The notes under the pieces were generated by a model. It ran no database searches and had not been told where the DNA came from. It saw only the letters and a list, made by a program, of their open reading frames with translations. 64,000 bases of DNA from JAILLW01 sp045629045 (lineage in GTDB: Bacteria; Bacillota; Clostridia; Lachnospirales; Lachnospiraceae): contig JAZQQM010000016.1 in NCBI GenBank assembly GCA_045629045.1, positions 24,740-88,739 of the forward strand, given 5' to 3'. The position numbers were made by a program, and so were the translations under genes. Positions 1-8,934 of this stretch are shown piece after piece. The first letter of the stretch is position 1. The number at the start of each line of letters is the position of its first letter.

Positions 1-358
1 ACCTAATATCCGAAATGATTGATGCCGTAGTTGCTTCGCGTACCGTAGCACTGTTGTATCCGGGCAGATATTGCATAATACATTCCATAATAGGGTCCGA
101 ATCAAGCAATTCATTCCAGGTATATCCGTTATATGCCTGATATATCTCGCCGCTTTCGTCTGTAGCAAAACTGATATACAGTTTGGAAGTCGCATCATAT
201 TGAATCGGCATTTTTAAAGAACGTACCAGTTGATATGTAAGCGCTCCTACTCCAACGCCCAGCAATGTCAGTAGAATGATAATCCATATTCTTTTTTGAA
301 GATACAACCCAAAACGTTTAAGGTCCAAACCTTCTTTTCGATAATCTTTGTTATTCAT
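1..358 (-). CDS. Wzz/CpsC-like polysaccharide chain-length protein (partial, 3' end outside window)
   Basis: The reading frame starts at ATG 356-358 and runs off the left edge without a stop, giving about 119 N-terminal residues. It begins MNNKDYRKEGLDLKRF, followed by one membrane segment at about residues 25-44 and an extracytoplasmic stretch. A short cytoplasmic N-terminus, a membrane helix and then an extended outer domain are typical of Wzz/CpsC (YveK-like) co-polymerases, which set exopolysaccharide chain length and activate a partner tyrosine kinase. Its start overlaps the stop of the upstream glycosylphosphotransferase gene by 8 nt, so the two are probably translationally coupled. The kinase half is not visible. 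Family assignment is from layout and context, with only part of the protein seen. Confidence 0.62.
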   Translation of the reverse strand, partial: MNNKDYRKEGLDLKRFGLYLQKRIWIIILLTLLGVGVGALTYQLVRSLKMPIQYDATSKLYISFATDESGEIYQAYNGYTWNELLDSDPIMECIMQYLPGYNSATVREATTASIISDIR

Positions 359-1754
359 TATTTTCTTCTGCCTTTGAATCTGTTTTTAATGCTGTGGTCT
401 GTGTACTTTCTATTCCTTCCGTGCTTTCAGGCTTTATTAATATTTTTATTGTCAGCAATACTAATTTCAAATCAAGCCATATGGAATAATTTTCTATATA
501 TGTAAGATCAAGCTTAAGTTTATCGTATGGTGTAGTATTATATTTGCCGTAAACCTGCGCATATCCTGCAAGTCCTGCCTTCATTTTCATTCTATACTCA
601 AACTCCGGCATTTTTTCGAGATACTGAGCAATTATCTCAGGTCGCTCAGGTCTTGGTCCTATAAATGACATCTGGCCCACAAATATATTAAACAACTGCG
701 GAAGTTCATCTATTCTCACCGCACGTATGAATTTACCTATCGGTGTAATTCTTGAATCGTTCTTGGCAGCTAATCTTGCCACGCCATCCTTTTCGGCATC
801 AACCTTCATGCTTCTGAATTTAAGAATTTTGAATTCTTTACCGCCTGCAGTACATCGTATCTGTTTATACAATACAGGGCCACCGTCATAGCACTTAATA
901 ATTATTGCCGTAAGAAGCATAAACGGTGACACAATCACAATTAAAATCGCCGAAAAAACAATATCAAGCACACGCTTCATAAATCTTTGCTCTACAGTCA
1001 AGGCATGTTCATGTGTAAGAAGAAGCGGTGTATCAAATAAATGTACCGAATCCGAGCCTCTTATCAGTACATCCGGAATTTTCGGCATCATATATACTCT
1101 TACAGATTTTGAATAACAAAACTTAAGAAGTCTGTTTCTTTTATATGTGTCCAAATCCCATAAAAGAACAGTATGATAATGACCGTCTATTTTCTTAAAT
1201 ACTTCCTCGACACCCTGTCCGATATGAGCTGTTTCAACAATTCTGAACTGATCTTTTCTCGAATTGAACTTCTTTACGATATCTTCATAAGGTCTGTCGC
1301 CATGTATAAGCAAAACATCTCTCGGCGGATATATTTTGTGATAAATCACATCACAAATAACTGCATATATAATCCCAAATGCTACCTGCAGCAATGTCAT
1401 TATTCCAAAATCACCGCCCGGAAGAAGCCAGTTATTCATAAGTGACAATTGAACATATGTAATTACATTTACAATAAGTATCGCAACCGTCTGTGAAATA
1501 ATGATATCAACAGCCTTAAGATATCCTATCTTTAATCCTCCGTATGTACTGGTAAAGAAATAAAGTAATACCAAATATACCGCAAGAATCAAAATATGTC
1601 CTTTTGCATAGAACTTAAGACCCAGGTTACTGTTATTGATTCTCGGATAATAATTTACAAACCAAAAATATGCATAAATCGCCGTATCAAGTAAAAGTCC
1701 CAAAAGATTAAGTCCAAGACACACTATACGGTTTAAAGATGATCTGTTATTCAC
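351..1754 (-). CDS. Polyprenyl glycosylphosphotransferase (initiating sugar transferase)
   Basis: A 467-aa membrane enzyme expected to move a sugar-1-phosphate onto undecaprenyl phosphate, the first lipid-linked step of exopolysaccharide synthesis. Four membrane helices lie within residues 10-140, then a cytosolic region, a re-entrant/membrane segment near 262-287 and the Bac_transf catalytic domain. Visible motifs are KFRSM (312-316), RIDELPQL (347-354, with the catalytic Asp-Glu pair at 349-350) and GPRPE (366-370). The start codon is GTG (plus-strand cac at 1752-1754) behind a GGGAGA ribosome site. It follows the GT2 gene after 15 nt and overlaps the Wzz-like gene by 8 nt. Which sugar is transferred cannot be read from the sequence. 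Confidence 0.9.
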   Translation of the reverse strand: MNNRSSLNRIVCLGLNLLGLLLDTAIYAYFWFVNYYPRINNSNLGLKFYAKGHILILAVYLVLLYFFTSTYGGLKIGYLKAVDIIISQTVAILIVNVITYVQLSLMNNWLLPGGDFGIMTLLQVAFGIIYAVICDVIYHKIYPPRDVLLIHGDRPYEDIVKKFNSRKDQFRIVETAHIGQGVEEVFKKIDGHYHTVLLWDLDTYKRNRLLKFCYSKSVRVYMMPKIPDVLIRGSDSVHLFDTPLLLTHEHALTVEQRFMKRVLDIVFSAILIVIVSPFMLLTAIIIKCYDGGPVLYKQIRCTAGGKEFKILKFRSMKVDAEKDGVARLAAKNDSRITPIGKFIRAVRIDELPQLFNIFVGQMSFIGPRPERPEIIAQYLEKMPEFEYRMKMKAGLAGYAQVYGKYNTTPYDKLKLDLTYIENYSIWLDLKLVLLTIKILIKPESTEGIESTQTTALKTDSKAEENNE

Positions 1755-1769
1755 ACGTATCTCCCATAT

Positions 1770-2525
1770 CTATATTCTTCGCAAGGTTGCCCTAACTGCC
1801 CAAAAGCATAAATTGTATACACTTTGTGCCAAATTAAGATTCTCAACATTACGATATAAATTCCATATTCGCTTAATTGCTACAATTTTGTTTGATGAAA
1901 GGGAAGCCGACGGACGTCTGTATATTGTAAGACTTTCATTAAGTCCGTAAGCCGTATACCCGTTACGCAGCAATTTCCACCAGGTTGCCGTATCTTCTGA
2001 AGCAACAAGTGGCATTTTAATATCATCTTTGGTAAGCTTTGACATGTCAAACATAACCGTAGATGTAAAAATCACTGTCCGCGACAATGCTTCTTTGTAA
2101 ACTAATTTAGTAGGAACATTAACATATTTCCCTGTTCCCTTGGCATTCTCATCTCCGAACTCATAAGCCGTAAAAGCAAAGGCAATATCCCTGCTTTTCA
2201 TAAACTCAAGTTCTTTTGAAAGTTTGCGACTGTCCCAAATATCATCCGAATCAATAAAGGCTATAAAGTCGCCGCAGGCTGCACCGATTCCGATATTACG
2301 CGAAGAGGCAGCCCCCTGATTTGAGGTGTTGTTGATAAGACGAATTCTTGAATCGGTACGATAAGAATCAATTATCTTTACGCTTTCATCCGTGGAACAA
2401 TCATTAACAAGAATTATCTCAAAATTTTCATAATCCTGTAAAAGAACGGAATCAAGAGTATCCTTTATATACTTTGCAGCATTATAAACAGGAATAATAA
2501 TGCTTATTAAGGGATTTTGGTCCAT
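1770..2525 (-). CDS. Family 2 glycosyltransferase
   Basis: A 251-aa GT-A fold glycosyltransferase. The N-terminus SIIIPVYNAAKYI and the acidic DSDD motif at residues 92-95 (nucleotide-sugar and metal binding) are diagnostic of GT2. There is no membrane helix, so it should act at the cytoplasmic face, adding a sugar to the lipid-linked exopolysaccharide repeat. Its ATG shares one base with the TAA of the upstream GtrB-like gene (TAATG), giving tight coupling. The initiating transferase follows 15 nt downstream. Donor and acceptor sugars are unknown. Confidence 0.88.
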   Translation of the reverse strand: MDQNPLISIIIPVYNAAKYIKDTLDSVLLQDYENFEIILVNDCSTDESVKIIDSYRTDSRIRLINNTSNQGAASSRNIGIGAACGDFIAFIDSDDIWDSRKLSKELEFMKSRDIAFAFTAYEFGDENAKGTGKYVNVPTKLVYKEALSRTVIFTSTVMFDMSKLTKDDIKMPLVASEDTATWWKLLRNGYTAYGLNESLTIYRRPSASLSSNKIVAIKRIWNLYRNVENLNLAQSVYNLCFWAVRATLRRI

Positions 2526-3454
2526 TAATCTTCCTCTTTAACAATGTAAATAGGTCTGTTCTTTACCTCCAGGTAAGTCTTTGACAAATACTGTCCAACA
2601 ATACCCAGACAGAACAACTGAATGCCCGACACGAACAAAATTATACATACCATCGAGGGCCATCCGGATGTGGGATCCCCGTAAATCATTGCTCTTATAA
2701 ATACAAAAATGATAGCGACAAATGCTATTACGAAAAAGAAAATTCCCGCAAAAGCCGCAAAAGCAAGGGGCGCTGTGGTAAATGAAGTGATTCCCTCGAG
2801 AGAATAAATAAACAATTTCCAGAAGGACCATTTGGTCTCTCCCTTCTTTCTTTCAACATTCTCGAATTCAATCCACTTGGTATCAAAGCCTACCCAGCCG
2901 AATATTCCCTTCGTAAATCTGTTATACTCCGGCATATCTAAAACGGCGTCAACATACTTACGTGTCATAAGCCTATAGTCTCTTGCTCCGTCAACAATAT
3001 CCGTCCTTGACAGTTTACGCATTATTTTATAAAAACGTCTGGCAAAAAAGCTTCTGATAATCGGTTCGCCTTTACGGGAAACCCTTCTTGTGGCAACAGA
3101 ATCATAGCCTTCCTCCAGATATTCGAACATTGAAGGTAACAGTGACGGTGGATCCTGCAAATCAGCATCCAGGAAAACAACATAATCGCCCTTTGACTTT
3201 TGTAATCCGGCATATATTGCTGCCTCTTTTCCGAAATTACGGGAAAAAGATATAAGATGGACTCTTGAGTCTGTCTTACGCAATTCTTTTACGTTATTTA
3301 CAGTATTGTCCTTAGACCCGTCATCAATAAAAAGCAGTTCAAAGTCAATATCTTTGGACTTAAAGAACTCATCATTCTTAATGAATTCCTCATAAAAGTC
3401 TTTAATATTATCCTGTTCGTTATAACAAGGTACTACCGCTGTTAATAATTTCAT
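2525..3454 (-). CDS. Membrane-anchored GT2 glycosyltransferase (GtrB/DPM1-like)
   Basis: A 309-aa protein with a soluble GT2 domain (VVPCYNEQDNI at the N-terminus, DADLQDPP at 96-103) and two C-terminal membrane helices at about 228-256 and 267-292. This is the architecture of GtrB and dolichol-phosphate-mannose-synthase-like enzymes, which load a sugar onto undecaprenyl phosphate for later transfer outside the cell. In this operon it may make a lipid-linked sugar for side-chain decoration of the exopolysaccharide; that role is inferred. Its stop overlaps the next gene's start by one base, and 46 nt separate it from the TPM gene upstream with no visible terminator. Confidence 0.88.
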   Translation of the reverse strand: MKLLTAVVPCYNEQDNIKDFYEEFIKNDEFFKSKDIDFELLFIDDGSKDNTVNNVKELRKTDSRVHLISFSRNFGKEAAIYAGLQKSKGDYVVFLDADLQDPPSLLPSMFEYLEEGYDSVATRRVSRKGEPIIRSFFARRFYKIMRKLSRTDIVDGARDYRLMTRKYVDAVLDMPEYNRFTKGIFGWVGFDTKWIEFENVERKKGETKWSFWKLFIYSLEGITSFTTAPLAFAAFAGIFFFVIAFVAIIFVFIRAMIYGDPTSGWPSMVCIILFVSGIQLFCLGIVGQYLSKTYLEVKNRPIYIVKEED

Positions 3455-3500
3455 TATCGTTCTCTCTCATCAACTAATACTATTCCGCTGTGTTTTAAGT

Positions 3501-4280
3501 TTAATATCCGTGGCCGCCTCCGCCACCACCGTGACCGCCGCCACCTCCGCCGCCGTGACCGCCGCTTCCCGAAGACTGGGGTGAGTATTCTCTTGATGTA
3601 TGATCAAGTTTGGCCTTTACGTTCGTAAACTTAAAGTCATGGTACATATAATTGAGCTTTTCGCTGTCTGAAGCCTTCATAGATGTTGAAAATGCTCGTG
3701 CAATATAATATGTGATTAAAAGTGACAGTACAATTGCTATGCATATATTACTCATTATCTTCATGCTTGAAGAAATGTTACCGCCTTCAAGTTTAATAAG
3801 TACCTCTTCCATAGCTTCTTTGGCACATCCGTAAAAATCATCGTCCGAAGCATACTTATATACATTATCCGTGATAATACTACCTGTACTGCTTCCCAGT
3901 TCTTTCAGGATTTCGCCATCAAAATTCAGATACAAATATCTGTTGGATGTATCAATAATAAACAATACCAAGTTTTCACGGTCGAAATATTCTATTGTAA
4001 ATTCTTTGGCATACCGTTCCGTATTGGAATAATTGTTTTCCACAAGAGTAAGAATACAAACATTACCATAATTCTCGGCTATCGGTGTCATGCTATCAAC
4101 GAGTTTATCTATCTCCCTGTCGGAAAATAACTCGGCTTCGTCATAGATATATATGCAATAATCGTATGAATCATCGTAATACTCATTAAAATCCGCTCTT
4201 GCAAAAACCGATAACGAACAAATTGTCAGGGCAGCACTTAATAATGTTATCAGCGTTCTTAATTTCTTACGCACAGTCAT
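3501..4280 (-). CDS. TPM-domain membrane protein with Gly/His-rich tail
   Basis: About 259 aa from ATG 4278-4280. The frame is open upstream to a TTG at 4298, but the ATG has an AAAGGCGG ribosome site directly before it. The protein has an N-terminal signal segment, a TPM domain (about residues 40-165, including the IYIYDEAELFSD entry), a membrane helix near 180-200 and a C-terminus made almost only of Gly and His. TPM proteins (YgcG-like) carry an extracytoplasmic domain linked to phosphatase activity or photosystem repair in some members. The poly-Gly/His tail is common in the family and might bind metal or act as a linker. Its start overlaps the 3' end of the zinc-ribbon gene by 14 nt, so the pair is probably made together. 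Confidence 0.85.
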   Translation of the reverse strand: MTVRKKLRTLITLLSAALTICSLSVFARADFNEYYDDSYDYCIYIYDEAELFSDREIDKLVDSMTPIAENYGNVCILTLVENNYSNTERYAKEFTIEYFDRENLVLFIIDTSNRYLYLNFDGEILKELGSSTGSIITDNVYKYASDDDFYGCAKEAMEEVLIKLEGGNISSSMKIMSNICIAIVLSLLITYYIARAFSTSMKASDSEKLNYMYHDFKFTNVKAKLDHTSREYSPQSSGSGGHGGGGGGGHGGGGGGHGY

Positions 4281-5649
4281 CACCGCCTTTCTTATCAAAT
4301 TGTGGCAGTCTTCTTGTAGTAAGAAGATTATATTCCTTGATAAGATACGATAATGTTACTGTAATAAGCACAGCCGAAACCATAGCCGTTCCATACATAA
4401 ACTCATCATGGATTGAATTAATCAAATATGCCAAAACACATAATCCGATAGCAACAATTGCCGTAAAAATCGGAATTTTCTTAATCGAATAACTATCCGG
4501 TCTTTTACTCTTTACCTCTTGATTGGAAGAATTATATCCCCTGTCATCCACAAGCTTTTCCCTCTTTGCTATTTTGTTAGATTCAACAAAATAAGATATC
4601 AGGGTTGCAACTTCTATAATTCCTACCCAAAGAACCGAGGTTCGCGGAGTTATTACCGTTATCATGTTTAATACCATGAATATCGCTGCGGCAAGTACAA
4701 GTGCAAATATAAGAAACTTCTTAATGTCTATAGGAGTATCCGCAACCACCTTTCCGGTCTGACCGTTAACGGTGGCATATACAACTCTGTCATTTTTTCG
4801 ATATGACATAAACCATACCGGGAACAATGTTCTTTCGGTCTTTTCGGAATCAGTATGGAATACTTTGTTGGGATTGTCCTTTTTTATTGTAAGAGGTTCG
4901 CACACAGGATGCTTATCAACAGCTTCATATGTTCTGTCATTTGCGTATTTCTTAGCTTCCTGCATATATACTCTGGCATCAACATCTGCCGTATCGGCAT
5001 AGAAACCGCTCAAAAATCCTGCCGTAAAAGGCTTTTTCTTTTTGACATCAAAAGGACCTATCTTATCGGAAATATCGTCTGCAAAGGAACTTGAAGCATC
5101 ATAAGTAATACCGTTATAAAAGGCATCCATATCACCCGTCACATTATAATGGTCATGAATTATATAGTCTCCGGACCTGTGTGACTTCTCACCTTCAATG
5201 GTTACTTCACCCCTCTGGAATATATTATATGACCAATAAGGCATATAAATTCCTCTAAATCCCTCGACGAATTTCTCGTCCTTATACTCCTTGGGGAGAA
5301 ACCATGACTTCTTTACCTTCTTAAAATACTCCTTTTTACAGTCTTCTTTTGTCTTTATAAACGGAATAACATAATCAGGCTTTAATTCTTTTTCAAGTCT
5401 TTGATAAAAGATAGTTGCTCCGCCGCAAAACGGGCAAAATCCTGTAATATCATTATCCGTACTTTGAAGTTCACCGCCACATTCCGGGCATGTATAAATA
5501 ACGGTTTCATAGTCGTTGTTTATTTCACCGTCACTATTCTTTTGGTCAAAATCATACGGGTCAAAAGTTGAATCACAGAATTTACAATGCATTGCCTGTT
5601 TTGCAATATCATACTTAAGATTTCCGTTACAGTTGGGACAATTAATCAA
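4267..5649 (-). CDS. Double zinc-ribbon membrane protein, TPM partner
   Basis: A 460-aa protein starting at TTG 5647-5649 behind a GAGGT ribosome site. Two zinc-ribbon units open it: CPNC...CKFC near residues 4-25 and CPEC...CPFC near 54-76. A long soluble middle follows, then about five membrane helices between 310 and 445. Such proteins are often mislabelled as helicases because of the CxxC pairs, but no ATPase motif is present. It overlaps the TPM gene by 14 nt, and this pair recurs in Firmicutes by my recollection. A joint envelope role is inference. Both lie inside the exopolysaccharide operon, 18 nt after the aconitase-family gene. Confidence 0.75.
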   Translation of the reverse strand: MINCPNCNGNLKYDIAKQAMHCKFCDSTFDPYDFDQKNSDGEINNDYETVIYTCPECGGELQSTDNDITGFCPFCGGATIFYQRLEKELKPDYVIPFIKTKEDCKKEYFKKVKKSWFLPKEYKDEKFVEGFRGIYMPYWSYNIFQRGEVTIEGEKSHRSGDYIIHDHYNVTGDMDAFYNGITYDASSSFADDISDKIGPFDVKKKKPFTAGFLSGFYADTADVDARVYMQEAKKYANDRTYEAVDKHPVCEPLTIKKDNPNKVFHTDSEKTERTLFPVWFMSYRKNDRVVYATVNGQTGKVVADTPIDIKKFLIFALVLAAAIFMVLNMITVITPRTSVLWVGIIEVATLISYFVESNKIAKREKLVDDRGYNSSNQEVKSKRPDSYSIKKIPIFTAIVAIGLCVLAYLINSIHDEFMYGTAMVSAVLITVTLSYLIKEYNLLTTRRLPQFDKKGGDDCA

Positions 5650-5667
5650 AAGTAATTACCTCACTTA

Positions 5668-7956
5668 TTAAACTCGATTATAGTTAATCAGACATCCCTT
5701 AAGAATAATCTGTCTTTCCTCGTCGGTAAGTTCACCAAGAGTAAGCTTAAATTCAGAAAGTGTACCATTCTTTACAGTATATGCGCTAATACTGTCTGCT
5801 TTGGTTTCTACTGCCTTCTTAACATCGGGTACAAAGATATAATCCAAGTTTTCAAAAGGAAGTTCTCCGTCTTCAATAATAAACGGAAGCATTCCCCAGT
5901 TAATAAGATTCGAACGATATCTCTTGGTTGCATATTCGTTGGCAATGTTAGCCCAACCTCCAAGCACCTTCTGGCAGGAAGCTGCCTGTTCTCTTGCAGA
6001 ACCGTCACCGGGTTTAACAGCAAATATTGTCGAACCAAAACCAATATTCGAACTGTCAACATGGGCAAACAACTTCTTAACAGCATCCATAACTTCCTTA
6101 AGTTCAGGTACTGCTTCAATATAATCTTTGCCTTCCATCAAGGCTTCTTCGGCCTTGCGAATTTCCTTTGCTCTTCCGACATATTTAGGATCCTTACGCG
6201 ACAATGCAAACTCTGCAAGGCCTAAAGGATTTGATCTGTATGAGGAAGTTTCACCGGAAGGAATAAGTTCATCCGTTGTAGTTACCGGATCATGAATCTC
6301 GGATACCACCTTAAGAACAAGGTTTTCCGGAAGTGATGTCATCTTCGGCCAGTCCTTAATATTGGGACCAAACTGAATTTCTGTATCCGGATCTGCAATT
6401 CCCTTTGAATCAAATACTCTGTTTTCGTATATCTTTGAATCAAAATGGTACTGATACTTATTAAAGGTTCCGTCAAACTCGGTTGCAGGAGTTAGCTTAC
6501 CCTTGTTGGCTGCTGTAGCTGCTATAGAACGTGCATCCATAAGAGCTACCGACGAAATCTGACCGTTCTGTAACTTAGAACCTTCTCTGTTCGGGAAGTT
6601 ACGTGTTGAATGACGAATACTAAATGCATTATTGGCCGGAGTATCCCCTGCGCCAAAACAAGGTCCGCAGAACGCTGTCTTAAGAACCGCTCCTGTTTCC
6701 ATAAGTGTTGCAGCTGCACCGTTTCTTATTAATTCCATATATACGGGCATAGATGCCGGATAAACGCTCAATGTAAATCCGTCAGAGCCGATATATTTGT
6801 CCTTCATAATATCTGCGGCTGCACAAATATTCTCAAATCCACCGCCTGCACATCCTGCGATAATACCCTGGTCCACATAGAATGCACCATTGCGTACCTT
6901 CTCTTTAAGACTGTATGGTACGGCTCCGTCAAGAGATACAAGAGCTTTCTTCTCAACATCATCAAGAATATCAAGAAGGTTTTCGTTAAGTTCATCAATA
7001 GTATATGTATTACTTGGGTGGAAAGGCATAGCTATCATAGGCTTAATTGTGCCAAGATCGATAGTAATCATTCCATCATAATATGCTACCTGTCCGGGAT
7101 TAAGTTCTTTGAAGTCACCGCTTCTTCCATGAATATCATAGAATTCTTTTATTGTGTCATCGGTTCTCCAAATAGAAGAAAGGCATGTGGTCTCGGTTGT
7201 CATTACATCAATACCGATTCTAAAATCGGCACTTAAAGCAGAAACTCCCGGGCCTACAAATTCCATTACCTTATTCTTAACATAGCCGCTCTTAAAGACC
7301 TCTCCGATAATAGCTAAAGCCACATCCTGTGGGCCTACGCCTTTAACCGGTTCACCTGTAAGATAAATACCTACCACACCCGGCATATTAATATCATATG
7401 TCTGATTAAGAAGCTGTTTTACAAGTTCCGGGCCGCCTTCGCCCATAGCCATTGTTCCCAATGCGCCATATCTTGTGTGGGAATCCGAACCCAAAATCAT
7501 CTTGCCGCCACCTGCAAGCATTTCTCTTGCAAATTGGTGAATTACTGCCTGATGAGGAGGTACATAAACACCGCCATACTTTTTGGCACATGTAAGACCA
7601 AACATGTGATCATCTTCATTGATTGTTCCGCCAACTGCACATAAAGAATTATGGCAGTTGGTTAATACGTAAGGAATTGGGAACTTCTCAAGTCCCGACG
7701 CTCTTGCTGTCTGAATAATTCCAACAAACGTAATATCATGGGAAGTAAGCTTATCAAATTTAATCTTAAGCTTATCCATATTTCCGGAAGTATTGTGAGA
7801 TTCCAAAATTCCGTAAGCAATTGTATTTTTTGCTGCTTCTTCTTTAGAAACAGTCTTTCCTGTTTTTGAAGCAACTGCACTTAACGCATCAGCGCTGTCT
7901 TCAATTACTTCCGTGCCGTTTATTAAATATGCACCGGCATTTAATACCTTAACCAT
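5668..7956 (-). CDS. Aconitase-superfamily hydratase (YbhJ-like)
   Basis: A 762-aa single-chain protein of the aconitase/isopropylmalate isomerase superfamily. It has the LGSDSHTRYGALG active-site segment, iron-sulfur ligand candidates in GCAGGGFEN and FCGPCFGAG, and a C-terminal swivel domain with GDGSAREQAA. Canonical aconitases carry SCTNSS at the first cysteine and GEGSSREHAA in the swivel. Here the Asn and Ser residues of the first loop are Gly and the second swivel Ser is Ala, so substrate use may differ from citrate/isocitrate. E. coli YbhJ is the closest layout I recall. No citrate synthase or isocitrate dehydrogenase gene is nearby. The start ATG follows a GAGGAT ribosome site, 18 nt after fcl. 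Confidence 0.8.
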   Translation of the reverse strand: MVKVLNAGAYLINGTEVIEDSADALSAVASKTGKTVSKEEAAKNTIAYGILESHNTSGNMDKLKIKFDKLTSHDITFVGIIQTARASGLEKFPIPYVLTNCHNSLCAVGGTINEDDHMFGLTCAKKYGGVYVPPHQAVIHQFAREMLAGGGKMILGSDSHTRYGALGTMAMGEGGPELVKQLLNQTYDINMPGVVGIYLTGEPVKGVGPQDVALAIIGEVFKSGYVKNKVMEFVGPGVSALSADFRIGIDVMTTETTCLSSIWRTDDTIKEFYDIHGRSGDFKELNPGQVAYYDGMITIDLGTIKPMIAMPFHPSNTYTIDELNENLLDILDDVEKKALVSLDGAVPYSLKEKVRNGAFYVDQGIIAGCAGGGFENICAAADIMKDKYIGSDGFTLSVYPASMPVYMELIRNGAAATLMETGAVLKTAFCGPCFGAGDTPANNAFSIRHSTRNFPNREGSKLQNGQISSVALMDARSIAATAANKGKLTPATEFDGTFNKYQYHFDSKIYENRVFDSKGIADPDTEIQFGPNIKDWPKMTSLPENLVLKVVSEIHDPVTTTDELIPSGETSSYRSNPLGLAEFALSRKDPKYVGRAKEIRKAEEALMEGKDYIEAVPELKEVMDAVKKLFAHVDSSNIGFGSTIFAVKPGDGSAREQAASCQKVLGGWANIANEYATKRYRSNLINWGMLPFIIEDGELPFENLDYIFVPDVKKAVETKADSISAYTVKNGTLSEFKLTLGELTDEERQIILKGCLINYNRV

Positions 7957-7974
7957 CTATCCTCGTCTCCTATC

Positions 7975-8916
7975 CTATAATCTTGCCTGGTCAACATTCT
8001 CCTTAAACCAGTCATACGCAAGCTGCACGCCTTCTTCAAGGTCAACCTTATGTGTAAATCCAAGTCCGTGAAGCTTATCTACATTAGTGAGTTTACGAGG
8101 TGTTCCGTCAGGCATATCTTTATTCCAAACAATTTCGCCTTCATAACCTACTATCTTCTTAACAGTCTCGGCAAGCTCCTTTATTGTTACCTCCTTACCT
8201 GTTCCGATATTAACATGCTGTTCACCGTCATAGTTCTCCAAAAGGAATACACATGCATCAGCCATATCATCAACATATAAGAATTCACGAAGAGGAGTTC
8301 CCGTACCCCATAATTCAACAGAAGGTTTTCCCTCTACCTTAGCATCATGGAATTTACGAATCATTGCAGGCATAACATGTGAACCTGACAAATCATAATT
8401 GTCATGAGGTCCGTAAAGATTAGTAGGCATACAGCTTATAAAATTATCGCCATACTGTCTCTTGTAGAATTTACACATTTCAAGACCAGCTATCTTAGCA
8501 ATTGCGTAAGCCTCATTTGTTTCTTCCAAGGGTCCTGTAAGAAGCGCATCCTCCGGAATAGGCTGCGGCGCCATACGAGGATAAATGCATGTGCTTCCCA
8601 GGAAAAGCAGTTTCTTAACTTTGAATCTATGGCAGCATTCAATTACATTACATTGAATCTGCATATTTTCGTACGCAAATTCTGCAGGGGTTGTATTGTT
8701 TGCGTTAATTCCGCCAACCTTTGCAGCTGCTAGAACTACAATATCCGGTTTCTCTTTTTCAAAGAATTCTCTTACAGCAGCCTGATTCGTTAAATCAAGT
8801 TCCTTATGAGTTCTTCCGATTACGTTCGTATAACCCGAACGCTCCAGCGATCTTACGATTGCACTTCCGACAAGACCACGATGTCCTGCCACATAAATTT
8901 TGTCATTTTTATTCAT
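7975..8916 (-). CDS. fcl: GDP-L-fucose synthase
   Basis: A 313-aa extended short-chain dehydrogenase that epimerises and reduces GDP-4-keto-6-deoxy-D-mannose to GDP-L-fucose using NADPH. The Rossmann motif is GHRGLVGSA (residues 11-19). The catalytic set is Ser108 in GSTCIYP with Tyr137 and Lys141 in YAIAK, matching the E. coli enzyme within one residue. The family signature KVGGINANNTTPAEF is present. Its substrate is made by the gmd product two genes upstream, so the operon can supply fucose for the polysaccharide. The ATG follows GAGGT with 7-8 nt spacing. Confidence 0.96.
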   Translation of the reverse strand: MNKNDKIYVAGHRGLVGSAIVRSLERSGYTNVIGRTHKELDLTNQAAVREFFEKEKPDIVVLAAAKVGGINANNTTPAEFAYENMQIQCNVIECCHRFKVKKLLFLGSTCIYPRMAPQPIPEDALLTGPLEETNEAYAIAKIAGLEMCKFYKRQYGDNFISCMPTNLYGPHDNYDLSGSHVMPAMIRKFHDAKVEGKPSVELWGTGTPLREFLYVDDMADACVFLLENYDGEQHVNIGTGKEVTIKELAETVKKIVGYEGEIVWNKDMPDGTPRKLTNVDKLHGLGFTHKVDLEEGVQLAYDWFKENVDQARL

Positions 8917-8934
8917 ACTCTTTACCTCTATATC

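Noticed and set aside
3505..3565. Repetitive GCC/ACC-like DNA suggesting a tandem repeat element
   Set aside because: It encodes the Gly/His-rich tail of the TPM protein; repeats are explained by codon use.
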